A stretch of DNA of 64,000 nt from Natrinema marinum (GCF_024296685.1 NZ_CP100763.1:1240001-1304000); one strand, 5' to 3'; positions 32,319 through 41,117 are shown, counted from the first letter of the stretch. Notes: a model not told the origin generated them from the sequence alone. Made by a program: numbers and translations.

Positions 32319-35300
32319 CTACTGCGCGGCGTCGAGTCCGCGCGCAAGGAGCTCGACGGGATGGGCCGGCCGGTCGTACCCTTCGAAGTCACCCACCTGC
32401 GTCCGACAGGAAGTCCCAGGCGCGACCACGGTCGGTTCGTCGGTTCCGTCCATCGAGTCCGCGCTGTCCTCGAGTTTCTCTCGTAGCAACGATCCGATCG
32501 CCTTCGAGAGGTCGTGGTGTTCGGCCTCGTAGCCGAAGCTCCCGGCCATGCCACAACAGCCCGAGTCGACGGGATCGACGGCGTAGCCCGCTCGTCGAAG
32601 GACGCCGACGGCGTGGTGGTCCGCGCCGCGGGCCGTCTGGTGGCAGTGGCCGTGAAAGGCCAGCGCTGTGTCCGCCATCTCGCTCCCGTCGAACGCGATC
32701 GCCTCGTCCAGCCGATTCCGGTCTATGTACTCGCAGACGCCGTAGGCGTTGGCCGCGAGCGCCTCGACGCGGTCGTCCGCGAGCAGCGAGCGGTACTCGT
32801 CGACGACCATCGCCGCGTCCGAGGGCTCGACGAACAGGACCGACCAGCCGCGCTCGAGGAAGGGCTCGAGGTCGGCAAGCAGCGCCCGGCCCTGGTCGGC
32901 CGCGACCTCGAGCATCCCCTGGGAGTAGGCCGCGCGTCCCGTCGGACCCAGATCGGGGATCGCAACGTGGAGTCCCGCTGCCTCGAGGACCTCGACCGCC
33001 GCCTTCCCCGATTCGGGATTCGAGTAGTTCGTGTCCGTGTCGGGGTAGAGGACCACCCCCGCAGTGGCAGCCGCTGGATCCACCTTCGGGCCTCGCTCCG
33101 CGTACCAGTCGACCAGCGTCTCCCGCCGAAACGTCGGCAGGGTTCGGTCGGGGGCGATCCCGACGGTCTTCTCGAGGAGCGTCCGCGCACCGGGTAGCTC
33201 CGTCGCGCGGTTCGCCAGCGGTGCGAACGCGCTTCCCAGTGACGCCAGCCGATCGACGTTCGCGAACAGCCGCTCCCGGCGGCTCGTCCCCTCGCGTTCG
33301 TGGTACTGGTGTTTGACCTCGGTCTTGAGCTTCGCGAGGTCGACCCCCGTCGGGCAGTCGCTCTGACAGCCCTTACAGCCGATACAGAGATCGAGCACCT
33401 CTTCCTGAAACCGATCGCCGTACAGTTCCTCCGGGTCGATCTCGCCGCTGATCGCCGCCCGGAGCAGGTTGGCTCGCCCCCGCGTGGTCGCGATCTCCTC
33501 TTCTGTCGCCCGGTAGGTCGGACACATCACGTCGCCGTCGGTCTGCCGGCAGGTCCCACAGCCGTTGCAGAGCTCCACGAGGTGGGAGAAGCCGCCGTCG
33601 TCGTCGAAGTCGAGCGCCGTCCGCGGCTCGAGCGAGGCGTAGTCCGGCCCGTATCGGAGGTGTTCGCGGATGTCCGTCGGGTCCTCGTCACGATAGACGA
33701 CCTTTCCGGGATTCATCCGCCAGTCCGGATCGAACGCCGACTTGAGCTCCTGAAAGGCGGTCCAGAGGTCCGGGCCGTACAGCTTCGGGTTGAACTCCGT
33801 CCGCGCGAGGCCGTCGCCGTGCTCGCCCGAAAAGGAGCCGTTGTGCTCGACGACGAGATCGGTTACGTCGTCGGCGATCGCGCGCATCGTCTCGACATCG
33901 TCCCCGTCCTTGAGGTTCAACACCGGCCGAATGTGGAGCGTGCCGACGCCCGCGTGCGCGAAGTAGGCGGCCGTGGTGTCGTGGTCCTCGAGAACTTCCT
34001 GAAAGCCCGCGACGTACTCGGCGAGCTCATCGGGCGGAACGGAGGCGTCCTCGACGAACGGGTACGGCTTCGGATCGCCTTCCATGCTCATCAACAGCGG
34101 GATCGCGGCCTTCCGGAGCTTCCAGAGCGTCTCCTGTTTCGCGGGCGCAAACGCCTCGAGCGCGTCGAAGGCCGCTCCCTCTTCGACGAGCCGATCGGTC
34201 GCCGCGGTGATCGCGTCCGGGAGGTCGTCGATGACCTCGGAGTCGAACTCGAGCATCAGCGCTGCCGCCGTGCCGTCGGGAATCGGCTCCGCGTACTCGG
34301 CGTACTCCGTCGACTCGGCCGCGAGTCGGAACACCTCCTCGTCCATGAGTTCGACCGCGCTGGCCTCGCACGCGAGGGCGTCGGGGACGGCGGCGAGCGC
34401 CTCGAGCAAGTCGTCGTAACAGCAGACGGCGAGGGCGGTCTCCTCGGGCTGGGTCACGAGCGAGAGCGTGGCCTCGACGACGACGCCGAGCGTTCCCTCC
34501 GCGCCGACCAGCAGCTTCGAGAGGTTCACAACCTGCTTCCCGTCCTCGGTCGTTCGGATGACCTTCTGCAGGTTGTATCCGCTGACGCTGCGTTTGAGTT
34601 TCGGATAGCGTGACTCGATCTCGTCGGCGTTGTCCTCGACGAGCGCCCGGACCGTCCGGTAGAGTTCGGCCTCGCGGTCGTCTTCCGAGACGATCCGTTC
34701 CCACTCGGGGCTATCGAGGACGATATCCCGCGTGCGGATCAGCGAGCCGTCCGCGAGGACGACCTCACACTCCTCGACGTAGGCGTCGGTGATGCCGTAG
34801 CGCACCGAGTGTGCCCCCGTCGAATTGTTGCCGATCCCGCCGCCGATCGTCGCCCGGTTCGAAGAGGCCGGGTCGGGCGCGAACCGGAGGCCGTGGGGCT
34901 CGAGTGCGGCGTCGAGGTCGTCCTGTACGACACCCGGCTGGACGACAGCTTGCCGTGCGTCGGGATCGATGTCGCGGATCGCGTCCATGTGGCGCGACAG
35001 ATCGAGGACGACACAGCCCGGCCCGACCGCTTGGCCGGCAAGCGAGGAACCCGCCCCGCGAGGCAGGACCGGCGCGCCGTGGTCGGCGGCGACGCGGACC
35101 GCCGCCCGTACGTCGTCCGTATTCTGCGGGAAGACGACGCCGGCCGGCTGTGCACCGTAGATACTCCCGTCCGTCGCGTAGAGCACGCGCGTGTACTCGT
35201 CGAACCGGACATCGCCGTCGCAGACGGTCCGAAGGTCTGTCGCGAGCGCCTCGCCGGCCGGAGAACGGCCGGTCTCGCTGGGCGGTCGTCCCGGCTGTCC

Positions 35301-35348
35301 ATCTCCGGCCTCGCCCGTCGCGTCGACACCGCTGTCCTCGGCAGCCAT
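32319..35348 (-). CDS. FAD-linked oxidase with fused Fe-S domain (D-lactate/glycolate dehydrogenase type)
   Basis: The 1009-aa cytoplasmic or membrane-associated enzyme has an FAD-binding PCMH domain at ~60-280 (PRGAGSSLAGQAVGPGCVVLDLSR, NRATIGGGIGNNSTG). A FAD-linked oxidase C-terminal domain at ~290-540 follows, including HAGVGTLHIRPVLN and HGDGLARTEFNP. Next are two 4Fe-4S clusters, CNGCGTCR...CP at ~590 and CIGCKGCQSDCP at ~650. A CCG-type haem/FeS domain (~720-1000) includes FHGHCHQ and SGCCGMAGSFG. This is the GlcD-GlpC fusion layout of respiratory D-lactate dehydrogenases. Which 2-hydroxyacid it uses is not visible. Confidence 0.9.
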   Translation of the reverse strand: MAAEDSGVDATGEAGDGQPGRPPSETGRSPAGEALATDLRTVCDGDVRFDEYTRVLYATDGSIYGAQPAGVVFPQNTDDVRAAVRVAADHGAPVLPRGAGSSLAGQAVGPGCVVLDLSRHMDAIRDIDPDARQAVVQPGVVQDDLDAALEPHGLRFAPDPASSNRATIGGGIGNNSTGAHSVRYGITDAYVEECEVVLADGSLIRTRDIVLDSPEWERIVSEDDREAELYRTVRALVEDNADEIESRYPKLKRSVSGYNLQKVIRTTEDGKQVVNLSKLLVGAEGTLGVVVEATLSLVTQPEETALAVCCYDDLLEALAAVPDALACEASAVELMDEEVFRLAAESTEYAEYAEPIPDGTAAALMLEFDSEVIDDLPDAITAATDRLVEEGAAFDALEAFAPAKQETLWKLRKAAIPLLMSMEGDPKPYPFVEDASVPPDELAEYVAGFQEVLEDHDTTAAYFAHAGVGTLHIRPVLNLKDGDDVETMRAIADDVTDLVVEHNGSFSGEHGDGLARTEFNPKLYGPDLWTAFQELKSAFDPDWRMNPGKVVYRDEDPTDIREHLRYGPDYASLEPRTALDFDDDGGFSHLVELCNGCGTCRQTDGDVMCPTYRATEEEIATTRGRANLLRAAISGEIDPEELYGDRFQEEVLDLCIGCKGCQSDCPTGVDLAKLKTEVKHQYHEREGTSRRERLFANVDRLASLGSAFAPLANRATELPGARTLLEKTVGIAPDRTLPTFRRETLVDWYAERGPKVDPAAATAGVVLYPDTDTNYSNPESGKAAVEVLEAAGLHVAIPDLGPTGRAAYSQGMLEVAADQGRALLADLEPFLERGWSVLFVEPSDAAMVVDEYRSLLADDRVEALAANAYGVCEYIDRNRLDEAIAFDGSEMADTALAFHGHCHQTARGADHHAVGVLRRAGYAVDPVDSGCCGMAGSFGYEAEHHDLSKAIGSLLREKLEDSADSMDGTDEPTVVAPGTSCRTQVGDFEGYDRPAHPVELLARGLDAAQ

Positions 35349-35531
35349 ATGCGATGTGAACTCGTCCCACAGCTAGTTAAACCATGTCACTCACTCACAG
35401 CACATGTGAGCGCGACCGAGCCGGCGAGGTGCGGACTCAATCGTCGCTGCTCGAGATGGCAACCGCTACCGGTCGACGCCTGCAACAAAAAGACGGGATT
35501 GACTGGCTCGTCGCTCAGACGGCTTGCGGCG

Positions 35532-36134
35532 TTACTCGAAGTGGTCGAGGCACTTCTGGTACTCCGTTGCGGCCTTCTCCCAGTTGACAACGTCGAAGAA
35601 GGCGTCGATGAACTCGCCGCGGTCCGGACCGTAGTCGTAGTAGTAGGAGTGTTCCCAGACGTCCAGCGCGAGGATGGGGTGAGAGCCCCAGAGCGCGCCC
35701 TGGTCGTGCTTGTCGACTGCGACGTTACGCAGCTGCTTTGCGACCGGGTCGTAGACCAGCAGTGCCCAGCCGCCGGCGGCACCGGCAGCGGCCTCGAACT
35801 CGCCCTTCCAGCCCTCGTAGGAGCCGAAATCCTCCTCGATGCGGTCGGCGAGGTCGCCCTCGGGCTCGCCGCCGCCGTTGGGAGACATGTTCTCCCAGAA
35901 CAGCGTGTGGAGATAGTGGCCACAGCCGTTGTGGGTGACGTTGCTCAGGGCGCCCGGCGTCGAGCCGAAGTCGCCCTCCTCGCGGTTCTCCGCGAGGGTC
36001 TCCTCGGCGGCGTTGAGGCCGTTTACGTACCCCTGATGGTGGGTGTCGTGATGCCAGGTCAGGACCTGCTCGGAAATGGACGGTTCGAGCGCGTCGTAAT
36101 CGTACGGAAGTGGTGGAAGTTCGTGATCAGCCAT
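35532..36134 (-). CDS. sod: Superoxide dismutase (Mn/Fe family)
   Basis: The 200-aa cytoplasmic enzyme is read from MADHELPPLPYDYDALEP; the 22 codons upstream belong to the leader. Metal ligands are His28 (in TWHHDTHH), the His in GHYLHTLFW, and Asp/His in DVWEHSYYYDYG. The family signature is therefore complete. Residues around GCGHYLHT fit haloarchaeal Mn-type enzymes, although metal choice is not certain from sequence. It removes superoxide, a likely product of the aerobic respiration and oxidases encoded nearby. The upstream region contains GTGTGATATC (minus strand at 36193-36202), repeated once at 36971-36980. Confidence 0.96.
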   Translation of the reverse strand: MADHELPPLPYDYDALEPSISEQVLTWHHDTHHQGYVNGLNAAEETLAENREEGDFGSTPGALSNVTHNGCGHYLHTLFWENMSPNGGGEPEGDLADRIEEDFGSYEGWKGEFEAAAGAAGGWALLVYDPVAKQLRNVAVDKHDQGALWGSHPILALDVWEHSYYYDYGPDRGEFIDAFFDVVNWEKAATEYQKCLDHFE

Positions 36135-36344
36135 AGTATGCACCTCACTGTCAGTATCGGTATCTCGCTTGTTAAGTTTTGAGGAGTGAGACGATATCAC
36201 ACCTCATAAAGTCGTTGCCGTCCCGTCGTGCGATTTACCGACACGTCAGTGGACTCCACCACGGGCTCCGTGTTAAAGCTTTCAGCGCCCTCGGTTCGGA
36301 GCCCCGTCGGACGGTCGCTTCAGGTGGCCGCAGAATCGACCGGA

Positions 36345-36752
36345 TTACGCGATCTCCTTGTGATAAGCGTGCTCGAGCCACTCCTCGAGCGACGGCTGAC
36401 TCCAGTATCGCACCGTCTCGCTCCGGCGATCGTGTTCGAGTAGTCCCGCGTCCTCGAGTTTCGGCAGGTGGATATGTTGGAGTTCCATCTGCACCTCCGA
36501 TTCCGATGTCGCCGCGTCGTGGTCGGTACTCGACCCGATCGTCGGTTCGTCCTCCGCCGTCGCGTCGGCCGTTCGCTCGAGGGCGACCACGTTTTCGGTG
36601 AGGCTTTCGATCGACGCGACGCCGTCCGGTTGCTCGTTGAGGTAGTAGAGCGCGTACCGTCGTCGGCTGCTCGAGAGCAGTTCGAAAACGAGATCTAACG
36701 ACGGCGTCACCTCCGCTGTCAGTGCCGCCGCCTCTCCCTCCGTTTCACGCAT
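36345..36752 (-). CDS. DUF7344-type winged-helix protein
   Basis: The 135-aa soluble protein opens its domain with SLDLVFELLSSSRRRYALYYLNEQPDGVASIESLTENV, the usual start of haloarchaeal DUF7344 wHTH proteins. It continues ELQHIHLPKLEDAGLLEHDRRSETVRYW after an acidic insertion (~62-85). These are thought to be DNA-binding regulators; targets are unknown. The domain fills nearly the whole protein with no sensor domain. It lies upstream of sod on the same strand, with a 210-bp gap that holds the sod promoter. Confidence 0.82.
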   Translation of the reverse strand: MRETEGEAAALTAEVTPSLDLVFELLSSSRRRYALYYLNEQPDGVASIESLTENVVALERTADATAEDEPTIGSSTDHDAATSESEVQMELQHIHLPKLEDAGLLEHDRRSETVRYWSQPSLEEWLEHAYHKEIA

Positions 36753-37275
36753 CCGCGAACCACCTACCGTGTGTTACCATTCGAAACCACCACCAGCCTC
36801 TTCTACAGCCGCCACATTAGATGTTACGTCTCCCTAGAAACGGACCTGTGTTATATCTGTGTATAAAAATGGAGATTGCAACACCGTAATATGCCTCACT
36901 CCTCCGATATCGCCGGGTATCACGGCTCCCGGTCTTTGTCGGCGCTTTATGACACGTTTGCAGTTAGTTAGTGTGATATCACTTCACAAACCCGTGACGG
37001 AGGGGCCGACTGCCACTGTACGAAACGATGGCGTCTCGCTTTTGTTCTTCCCAACCGAAGCTTTCGTATCGCGAAACGGGGCTCCCCGTCGCAATCTGGG
37101 GCGAGTCGATCGATAGTGGACGCCTACCGCACACGTCGATCTCCCGAACTGACGGCGTTCACACGACCAGAGGATAACAGAGTTCGAGTATCGGAACGCG
37201 GCGTTCGGTGAAAAAGCAGTGTGGCATCGGCCTCGAAAAGACGGAACTGGGCCGTCCGCTCGGCCGGATCGATCG
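36753..37275. other. Gene-poor AT-richer spacer with promoter and possible micro-ORF
   Basis: No firm gene is seen in these 523 bp. TATAAAAA at 36862-36869 is centred 26 bp before an ATG at 36891, giving a perfectly placed leaderless ORF of 26 codons (to 36971), beginning MPHSSDIAGYHG. Coding status is unproven. The palindrome GTGATATCAC is at 36973-36982. The right end carries no obvious gene before ndk's stop. Confidence 0.4.
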
Positions 37276-37740
37276 TTACTCGTAGAGCCACTCGGCGTCG
37301 TGTTGCTCGTAGTCGATCAGTTCGTCGTCGTCGAAGTGGATCGCGATCTCGCGCTCGTTCGCGCCCTCGTCCTCGTGGTCGGCGGCGTGAACGACGTTCC
37401 GACCGAGGTCGAGCGCGTAGTCGCCACGGATCGTGCCGGGCGCAGCCTCGAGCGGGTCGGTCTCGCCGATCATCTGGCGGACCTGTCGGGTCGCGTCCTG
37501 GCCTTCCCAGACCATCGGGACGACTGGGCCCGAGGTGATGAAGTCGACGAGGTCGTCGTAGAACGGCTTGTCCTCGTGCTCGCTGTAGTGTTCCTCGGCC
37601 CGCTCGCGGGGCATGTTCTCGACTTTGATGCCGACGAGCTTGAGCCCGCGATCCTCGAGGCGGGAGACGACCTCGCCCACGAGGCCGCGCGCGAAGGCGT
37701 CGGGCTTGACCATCACGAAAGTGCGTTCGTGATCGCTCAT
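37276..37740 (-). CDS. ndk: Nucleoside diphosphate kinase
   Basis: The 154-aa cytoplasmic enzyme transfers phosphate from NTPs to NDPs through a phospho-histidine. The start MSDHERTFVMVKPDAFARGLVGEV matches the family, and the active-site His is in GRNVVHAADH (~116-125). Length is normal. The ATG overlaps the rpl24e stop by 4 bp, so it is the last gene of the L7Ae-S28e-L24e-NDK operon, an arrangement common in haloarchaea. A long acidic loop (HEDEGANEREIAIHFDDDEL) is a typical halophilic surface. Confidence 0.96.
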   Translation of the reverse strand: MSDHERTFVMVKPDAFARGLVGEVVSRLEDRGLKLVGIKVENMPRERAEEHYSEHEDKPFYDDLVDFITSGPVVPMVWEGQDATRQVRQMIGETDPLEAAPGTIRGDYALDLGRNVVHAADHEDEGANEREIAIHFDDDELIDYEQHDAEWLYE

Positions 37741-38090
37741 GCTTCCTCGGCCTCGGTTTCCGCGTCCTCGGTCTCGTCTTCAGCAGGCACGTCTTCCTCG
37801 TCTTCCTCGGCGGCATCAGCCTCGGGTTCCGCGTCCTCGGCCTCGTCGGCTGCGGCCGCTTCGGTCTGGTCGGCTTCCTCGTCGGCGGCCGTGTCCGTCT
37901 GCGCGGGACCCTTACCGCGACGCCCTTCTTCGGTCCACTCGAGGTCGCGCGGTTCGCGCCCGAGCTTGAAGTTCTTCTCCGCCTTCGAGTCGACGAAGTG
38001 GAGTACGGTGCCGTCGTTCTGGACGTACATGATGCCCGTGCCGGGCTCGATCTCTTCGCCCGTGTAGTCGCAGGTTCGTTTCTCGACCAT
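37737..38090 (-). CDS. rpl24e: Ribosomal protein L24e with lost zinc cysteines and acidic tail
   Basis: The 117-aa protein has an L24e domain at ~1-60 (CDYTGEEIEPGTGIMYV, LHFVDSKAEKNFKLGREPRDLEW). In the standard L24e zinc knuckle four cysteines appear in CxxC...CxxxC. Here only Cys7 remains and the others are Thr, Val and Ala, so it cannot bind Zn in the usual way. A ~50-residue Glu/Asp/Ala-rich tail follows. It is the third gene of the operon, with a TAATG junction to rps28e. Confidence 0.92.
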   Translation of the reverse strand: MVEKRTCDYTGEEIEPGTGIMYVQNDGTVLHFVDSKAEKNFKLGREPRDLEWTEEGRRGKGPAQTDTAADEEADQTEAAAADEAEDAEPEADAAEEDEEDVPAEDETEDAETEAEEA

Positions 38091-38314
38091 TATTGTCCAC
38101 CGATGGAGTCGGCCTCGCGGGCGGTCTCGCGAAGCTGAAGTACGTCCCCTTCGCGGACCGGCCCGAGGCAGTTCCGGGTGATGATGCGTCCCTGGTTCTC
38201 GCCCTCCTGAATTCGGCACTTGACCTGCATGGCTTCGCCGTGCATGCCGGTCTTGCCGACGATCTCGATGACCTCGGCGGGCGTAGAGCCGCTTTCTTCC
38301 TCTTCAGCACTCAT
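38090..38314 (-). CDS. rps28e: Ribosomal protein S28e
   Basis: The 74-aa small-subunit protein has a short acidic extension then the S28e core [23 protein letters not shown] and [24 protein letters not shown]. Length and motifs are normal. It sits 11 bp after rpl7ae and shares one base of its stop with the rpl24e start. It is expressed from the upstream rpl7ae promoter and long leader. Confidence 0.96.
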   Translation of the reverse strand: MSAEEEESGSTPAEVIEIVGKTGMHGEAMQVKCRIQEGENQGRIITRNCLGPVREGDVLQLRETAREADSIGGQ

Positions 38315-38325
38315 CTCTGATCACC

Positions 38326-38688
38326 TCAGTCGAGGTCCTCGACCTTGTCGGCGATATCCTCGACGTCGTCGCCCGCCTCGCCGGCGTCGACGATCGCCGC
38401 GGCGGCCGAGCCGACCTCGAGGCCGGCGGCGTGGCCGACGTCGTCTTGGGTCTCGATGAAGACGACGGGAATGCCTTTCTCGTCGGCGAGTTCCGGGAGG
38501 TGCATCACGATCTCCTCGGGAGAGACGTCTTCGGCGACGTAGACGAGGTCGGCGTTGCCACGCTCGATGGCCTTCGTCGTTTCGTTCGTTCCTTTCTTTA
38601 CGCGTCCGGTGTCTCGTGCGACCTCGAGCGCCTCGAGGGCGTCGTCGGCGAGGTCGGCTGGGATGTCGGTTGTGACGTATACTGACAT
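38326..38688 (-). CDS. rpl7ae: Ribosomal protein L7Ae (k-turn binding)
   Basis: The 120-aa RNA-binding protein is read from [13 protein letters not shown]. The L7Ae core includes [47 protein letters not shown], where [12 protein letters not shown] is the k-turn RNA-binding loop. It is part of the large subunit and of box C/D, H/ACA and RNase P particles. First gene of the operon. Its 5' leader is about 127 nt long and heavily structured, unusual in this largely leaderless genome, which suggests control at the RNA level. Confidence 0.96.
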   Translation of the reverse strand: MSVYVTTDIPADLADDALEALEVARDTGRVKKGTNETTKAIERGNADLVYVAEDVSPEEIVMHLPELADEKGIPVVFIETQDDVGHAAGLEVGSAAAAIVDAGEAGDDVEDIADKVEDLD

Positions 38689-38703
38689 TGGTTGTTCACC
38701 TCT

Positions 38704-38810
38704 CCTACGCGTGGGCTCGCGCTCCCCTGCCGTCCGGGTGCTGGGACCCGGGCCGGGTTCGACCCGGCGGAAGTCCTGTGAGGCTAGGAGCATCATCAAC
38801 CCCACGTAGG
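38704..38810 (-). promoter_or_regulatory. Structured 5' leader of rpl7ae with k-turn-like internal loop
   Basis: The likely TATA box is CTTTTAA (minus strand, ~38838-38844), giving a start near 38815 and a leader of about 127 nt. Nested pairings, in plus coordinates, are 38704-38709 (CCTACG) with 38805-38810, 38712-38715 (TGGG) with 38801-38804, and 38721-38725 (GCTCC) with 38787-38791. They flank a 9/5-nt internal loop whose longer side reads GUUGAUGAU in the RNA. Inner GC-rich hairpins lie at 38734-38751 and 38753-38767. Confidence 0.5.
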
Positions 38811-38910
38811 GTGTACACCTCAGTAGCGCTGCCCCCCTTAAAAGCGTGTTCAAACGATCGCAGGCATGCAATCGGTCCGCATAGAGATCGGGGTCGCGGC
38901 TCGAAGGTGG

Positions 38911-39081
38911 TTACGAGAGGAGCCAGAGGAGTGCCAGTAGAAGAATCGGGCTACCGAGGAGGAAAACCACGCTGAGGATCGGAAGCCACTGGGAGAGCGC
39001 AGCGAGAACCAGCGTCGCGGCGATGGTTCCCAACAATATGATGATTACGTTAAGACGGAATATGATTTCATCATCGTTCAT
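38911..39081 (-). CDS. Small two-helix membrane protein, unknown
   Basis: The 56-aa protein is read from MNDDEIIFRLNVIIILLG; the in-frame extension upstream is unlikely. Two hydrophobic segments (VIIILLGTIAATLVLAAL and ILSVVFLLGSPILLLALLWLL) fill nearly the whole chain. No family is recognised. It is followed by the rpl7ae promoter region and lies downstream of another small membrane gene on the same strand, possibly as an operon with it. Confidence 0.5.
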   Translation of the reverse strand: MNDDEIIFRLNVIIILLGTIAATLVLAALSQWLPILSVVFLLGSPILLLALLWLLS

Positions 39082-39130
39082 TTCACTAAACTCACACACC
39101 CATGGTAAAAATGACTTTGAAATAATTGCG

Positions 39131-39559
39131 TCACCGCCGCTGCTCGAGACGATCGCTGAGTCGACGAGTGACACCACGCTCGACGAATCGATGAATAGCC
39201 GTCTCGAGGAGCACTGCGACGGCGAGAACGGTTCCGGACATGAGTGTGAGGAGTCCGCCACCGAAGAGACTGCCCGCAGTCCCTGCGTACAGCGAGTACA
39301 GACTCACCCCTGCGAGCCACAGCGTCAGTGCTCCGACCAGCCCGACCAGTATCGAGCCGAGAGTGATCCCGTTCCGAACGACGCCGAAAAGAGCGAGAAG
39401 GCCGAGCACCCCCGGAACGACGAGTTCGGGAGTGACCGGGACCGGTCCGATCGTCGGCCACGTGGGATACGGCTGCGGGAGTTGTGCGGCCATCGTGCCG
39501 ACTAGCAGAAGGACGAGCACCGCGAGCACGACCGCAAACGCTCTGAGGGCCGCACCCAT
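39131..39559 (-). CDS. Four-helix membrane protein, unknown
   Basis: The 142-aa protein has a first helix or signal (~5-25), then hydrophobic segments at ~45-62, ~67-92 and ~98-120, and an arginine-rich cytoplasmic end (RFVERGVTRRLSDRLEQRR). No catalytic residues or named family can be recognised. Its composition is halophile-typical and the ATG is well placed. It is followed on the same strand by the 56-aa membrane protein after 49 bp. Confidence 0.55.
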   Translation of the reverse strand: MGAALRAFAVVLAVLVLLLVGTMAAQLPQPYPTWPTIGPVPVTPELVVPGVLGLLALFGVVRNGITLGSILVGLVGALTLWLAGVSLYSLYAGTAGSLFGGGLLTLMSGTVLAVAVLLETAIHRFVERGVTRRLSDRLEQRR

Positions 39560-39739
39560 TCTGGTTGGTCAGTTCACAGTACTGTAGTAAATATCAATCC
39601 ATTATACTTTCTGCACACCCGGTCGATGGCTGTGCAGTTTCGGTCGCGCTACGACGCCGTCGCTGTGGCTACTACCGCCAGAAACGATGTGATCTCTCGA
39701 GCCACCAACGTATTTCCGATCCGCATCGAATTGCCACGT

Positions 39740-40216
39740 ATGAACGGGCTCGAGGGAAGCGGTCAGCGCGGGAGGGAGGACGATTGGCGGACCAGACTGC
39801 GCGAGAACGCGACCGGAATCGCGTCGATGCTCGTGACGGCGTTCTGGCTCGGCGCGATGTTCACGGGTCAGGAGTGGTGGCTCGCGGCGCTGCTCGTCGG
39901 CTACATCGCGGTCGTACCGCTGGTTGCGCTCCTGTTCGGCGACGAGGAGGACCGCCGCGAATGGGTCGACGACTACACGCCCGGCGAGGCGGACTCGACC
40001 ACCGACTCGGAAACGTCGACGGCGGATCGAGACCGCAACACCCGCGACGCCCTCGAGACGCTTCGCGAACGGTACGCCGCAGGCGACCTGACCGACGAGC
40101 AGTTCGAGCGCAAACTCGAGCGCCTGCTCGACACGGAGACGCTCGAGGACGCCGAGGCGTGGACCCGACGCGAGAAGCACAGCGAACGGAACCGAGAGAC
40201 GGAATACGAGTCGTGA
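39740..40216 (+). CDS. SHOCT domain membrane protein
   Basis: The 158-aa protein is read from MNGLEGSGQR, about 27 bp behind GTATTTCC. Two close membrane helices lie at ~28-45 and ~50-70, followed by an acidic linker. A C-terminal SHOCT motif is seen at ~100-132 (DALETLRERYAAGDLTDEQFERKLERLL). SHOCT segments are short helical elements often at the end of membrane proteins and may mediate oligomer formation. The precise role is unknown. Confidence 0.83.
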   Translation: MNGLEGSGQRGREDDWRTRLRENATGIASMLVTAFWLGAMFTGQEWWLAALLVGYIAVVPLVALLFGDEEDRREWVDDYTPGEADSTTDSETSTADRDRNTRDALETLRERYAAGDLTDEQFERKLERLLDTETLEDAEAWTRREKHSERNRETEYES

Positions 40217-40274
40217 CCGACACGCCTCCCATGAGCGACCGGTTTCCCGTTATCGTGGCGGGAAGATCGGGCCG

Positions 40275-41117
40275 TCACGACAGTACGGGTCTCGAATCCG
40301 CCCGAATCGACTCGAACACCTGGGTCGCCCACTCGCGTGCGATCGCCGCGTCGGTGTCGACGAACACGCGCATCGTCCCGGTCTCCTCGTCGTAGCCGCC
40401 GATTCCGACGCGGTCGTCGAACAGCGCCAGACCGTACGGGAGAGCCTCTCGCGTGCGGACGGTGACGTTCCCCTCGTCGATCGCCGCCGCGAGCGCGGCG
40501 TCCGCCTCGTCTCGAAGCGCGTCGACGGTGTCGGGAACGTAGACGAGTTCGACGGTTCGATCTTCGAGCAACCGATCGGCGTCGCCCTCGCTTCCGGGCG
40601 GGATCATGTGGGTCGTGTTGAACCCGCGGAACGACTCGCTCTCGCGGAGCAGCGACAGGAACCGCGCGATCGGCGCGTACGGGTCCGACGGATCGGCGAC
40701 GGTGACGGTCGCGTCGGCGAACGGTTCGATGACGAACTCCTCGTGGTCCTCGCAGATGTACTCGAACAGCGGGTCCAGCCGACGGGCGGTCCGGAGATAG
40801 GCCTCGAATTTGCAGACGCCATCGGCGACGACCGTACCGAGCCCCGTCAGCCGATAGCGGCCGTCGACGCGCTCGCCGTACTCGTTGTCCTCGAGCCAGC
40901 GGACGAACCGGTGGCTTGTCGCTCGCGACACCTCGAGCGTCGCCTCGATCTCGCGGCGATCGAGGGGCTCGACGAGCAGCGCCCGAAGCAGGTGCCCGTG
41001 GCGGACGATATCGACCATCTCTTCGGTGTCCGGAAACGGTTCGCGTTCGCGTCGCTCCCGGTCTCGCTGGGCGTTCCGATCGTATCGAATGAGTTCGTCG
41101 AGGAGGCTGTGTGTCAC
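40275..41117 (-). CDS. HTH regulator with C-terminal DUF1724-like domain
   Basis: The 280-aa protein has an N-terminal winged-helix domain (~35-105) with ALLVEPLDRREIEATLEVSRATSHRFVRWLEDN. It is followed by a ~165-residue domain containing RFLSLLRESESFRGFNTTHMIPPG and LALFDDRVGIGGYDEETGTMRVFVDTDAAIAREWA. This is the layout of archaeal regulators with a DUF1724-type effector domain (name from memory). It is divergent from an MFS exporter, with a 142-bp spacer that contains AACCCTAT/ATAGGGTT inverted copies. It therefore probably regulates that transporter and itself. Confidence 0.83.
   Translation of the reverse strand: MTHSLLDELIRYDRNAQRDRERREREPFPDTEEMVDIVRHGHLLRALLVEPLDRREIEATLEVSRATSHRFVRWLEDNEYGERVDGRYRLTGLGTVVADGVCKFEAYLRTARRLDPLFEYICEDHEEFVIEPFADATVTVADPSDPYAPIARFLSLLRESESFRGFNTTHMIPPGSEGDADRLLEDRTVELVYVPDTVDALRDEADAALAAAIDEGNVTVRTREALPYGLALFDDRVGIGGYDEETGTMRVFVDTDAAIAREWATQVFESIRADSRPVLS

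Noticed and set aside
35384-35587. 67-codon plus-strand frame between the FAD-FeS gene and sod
   Set aside because: Runs into the sod coding region and has no motif or promoter.
36859-37116. 85-codon plus-strand frame in the 36.8-37.3 kb spacer
   Set aside because: Begins within the TATA box; the better-placed start at 36891 is in another frame.
39590-39620. TTCTGCACACC near 39610 as a motif copy
   Set aside because: Loses the AAT end of the motif and is not near a sulfur gene.
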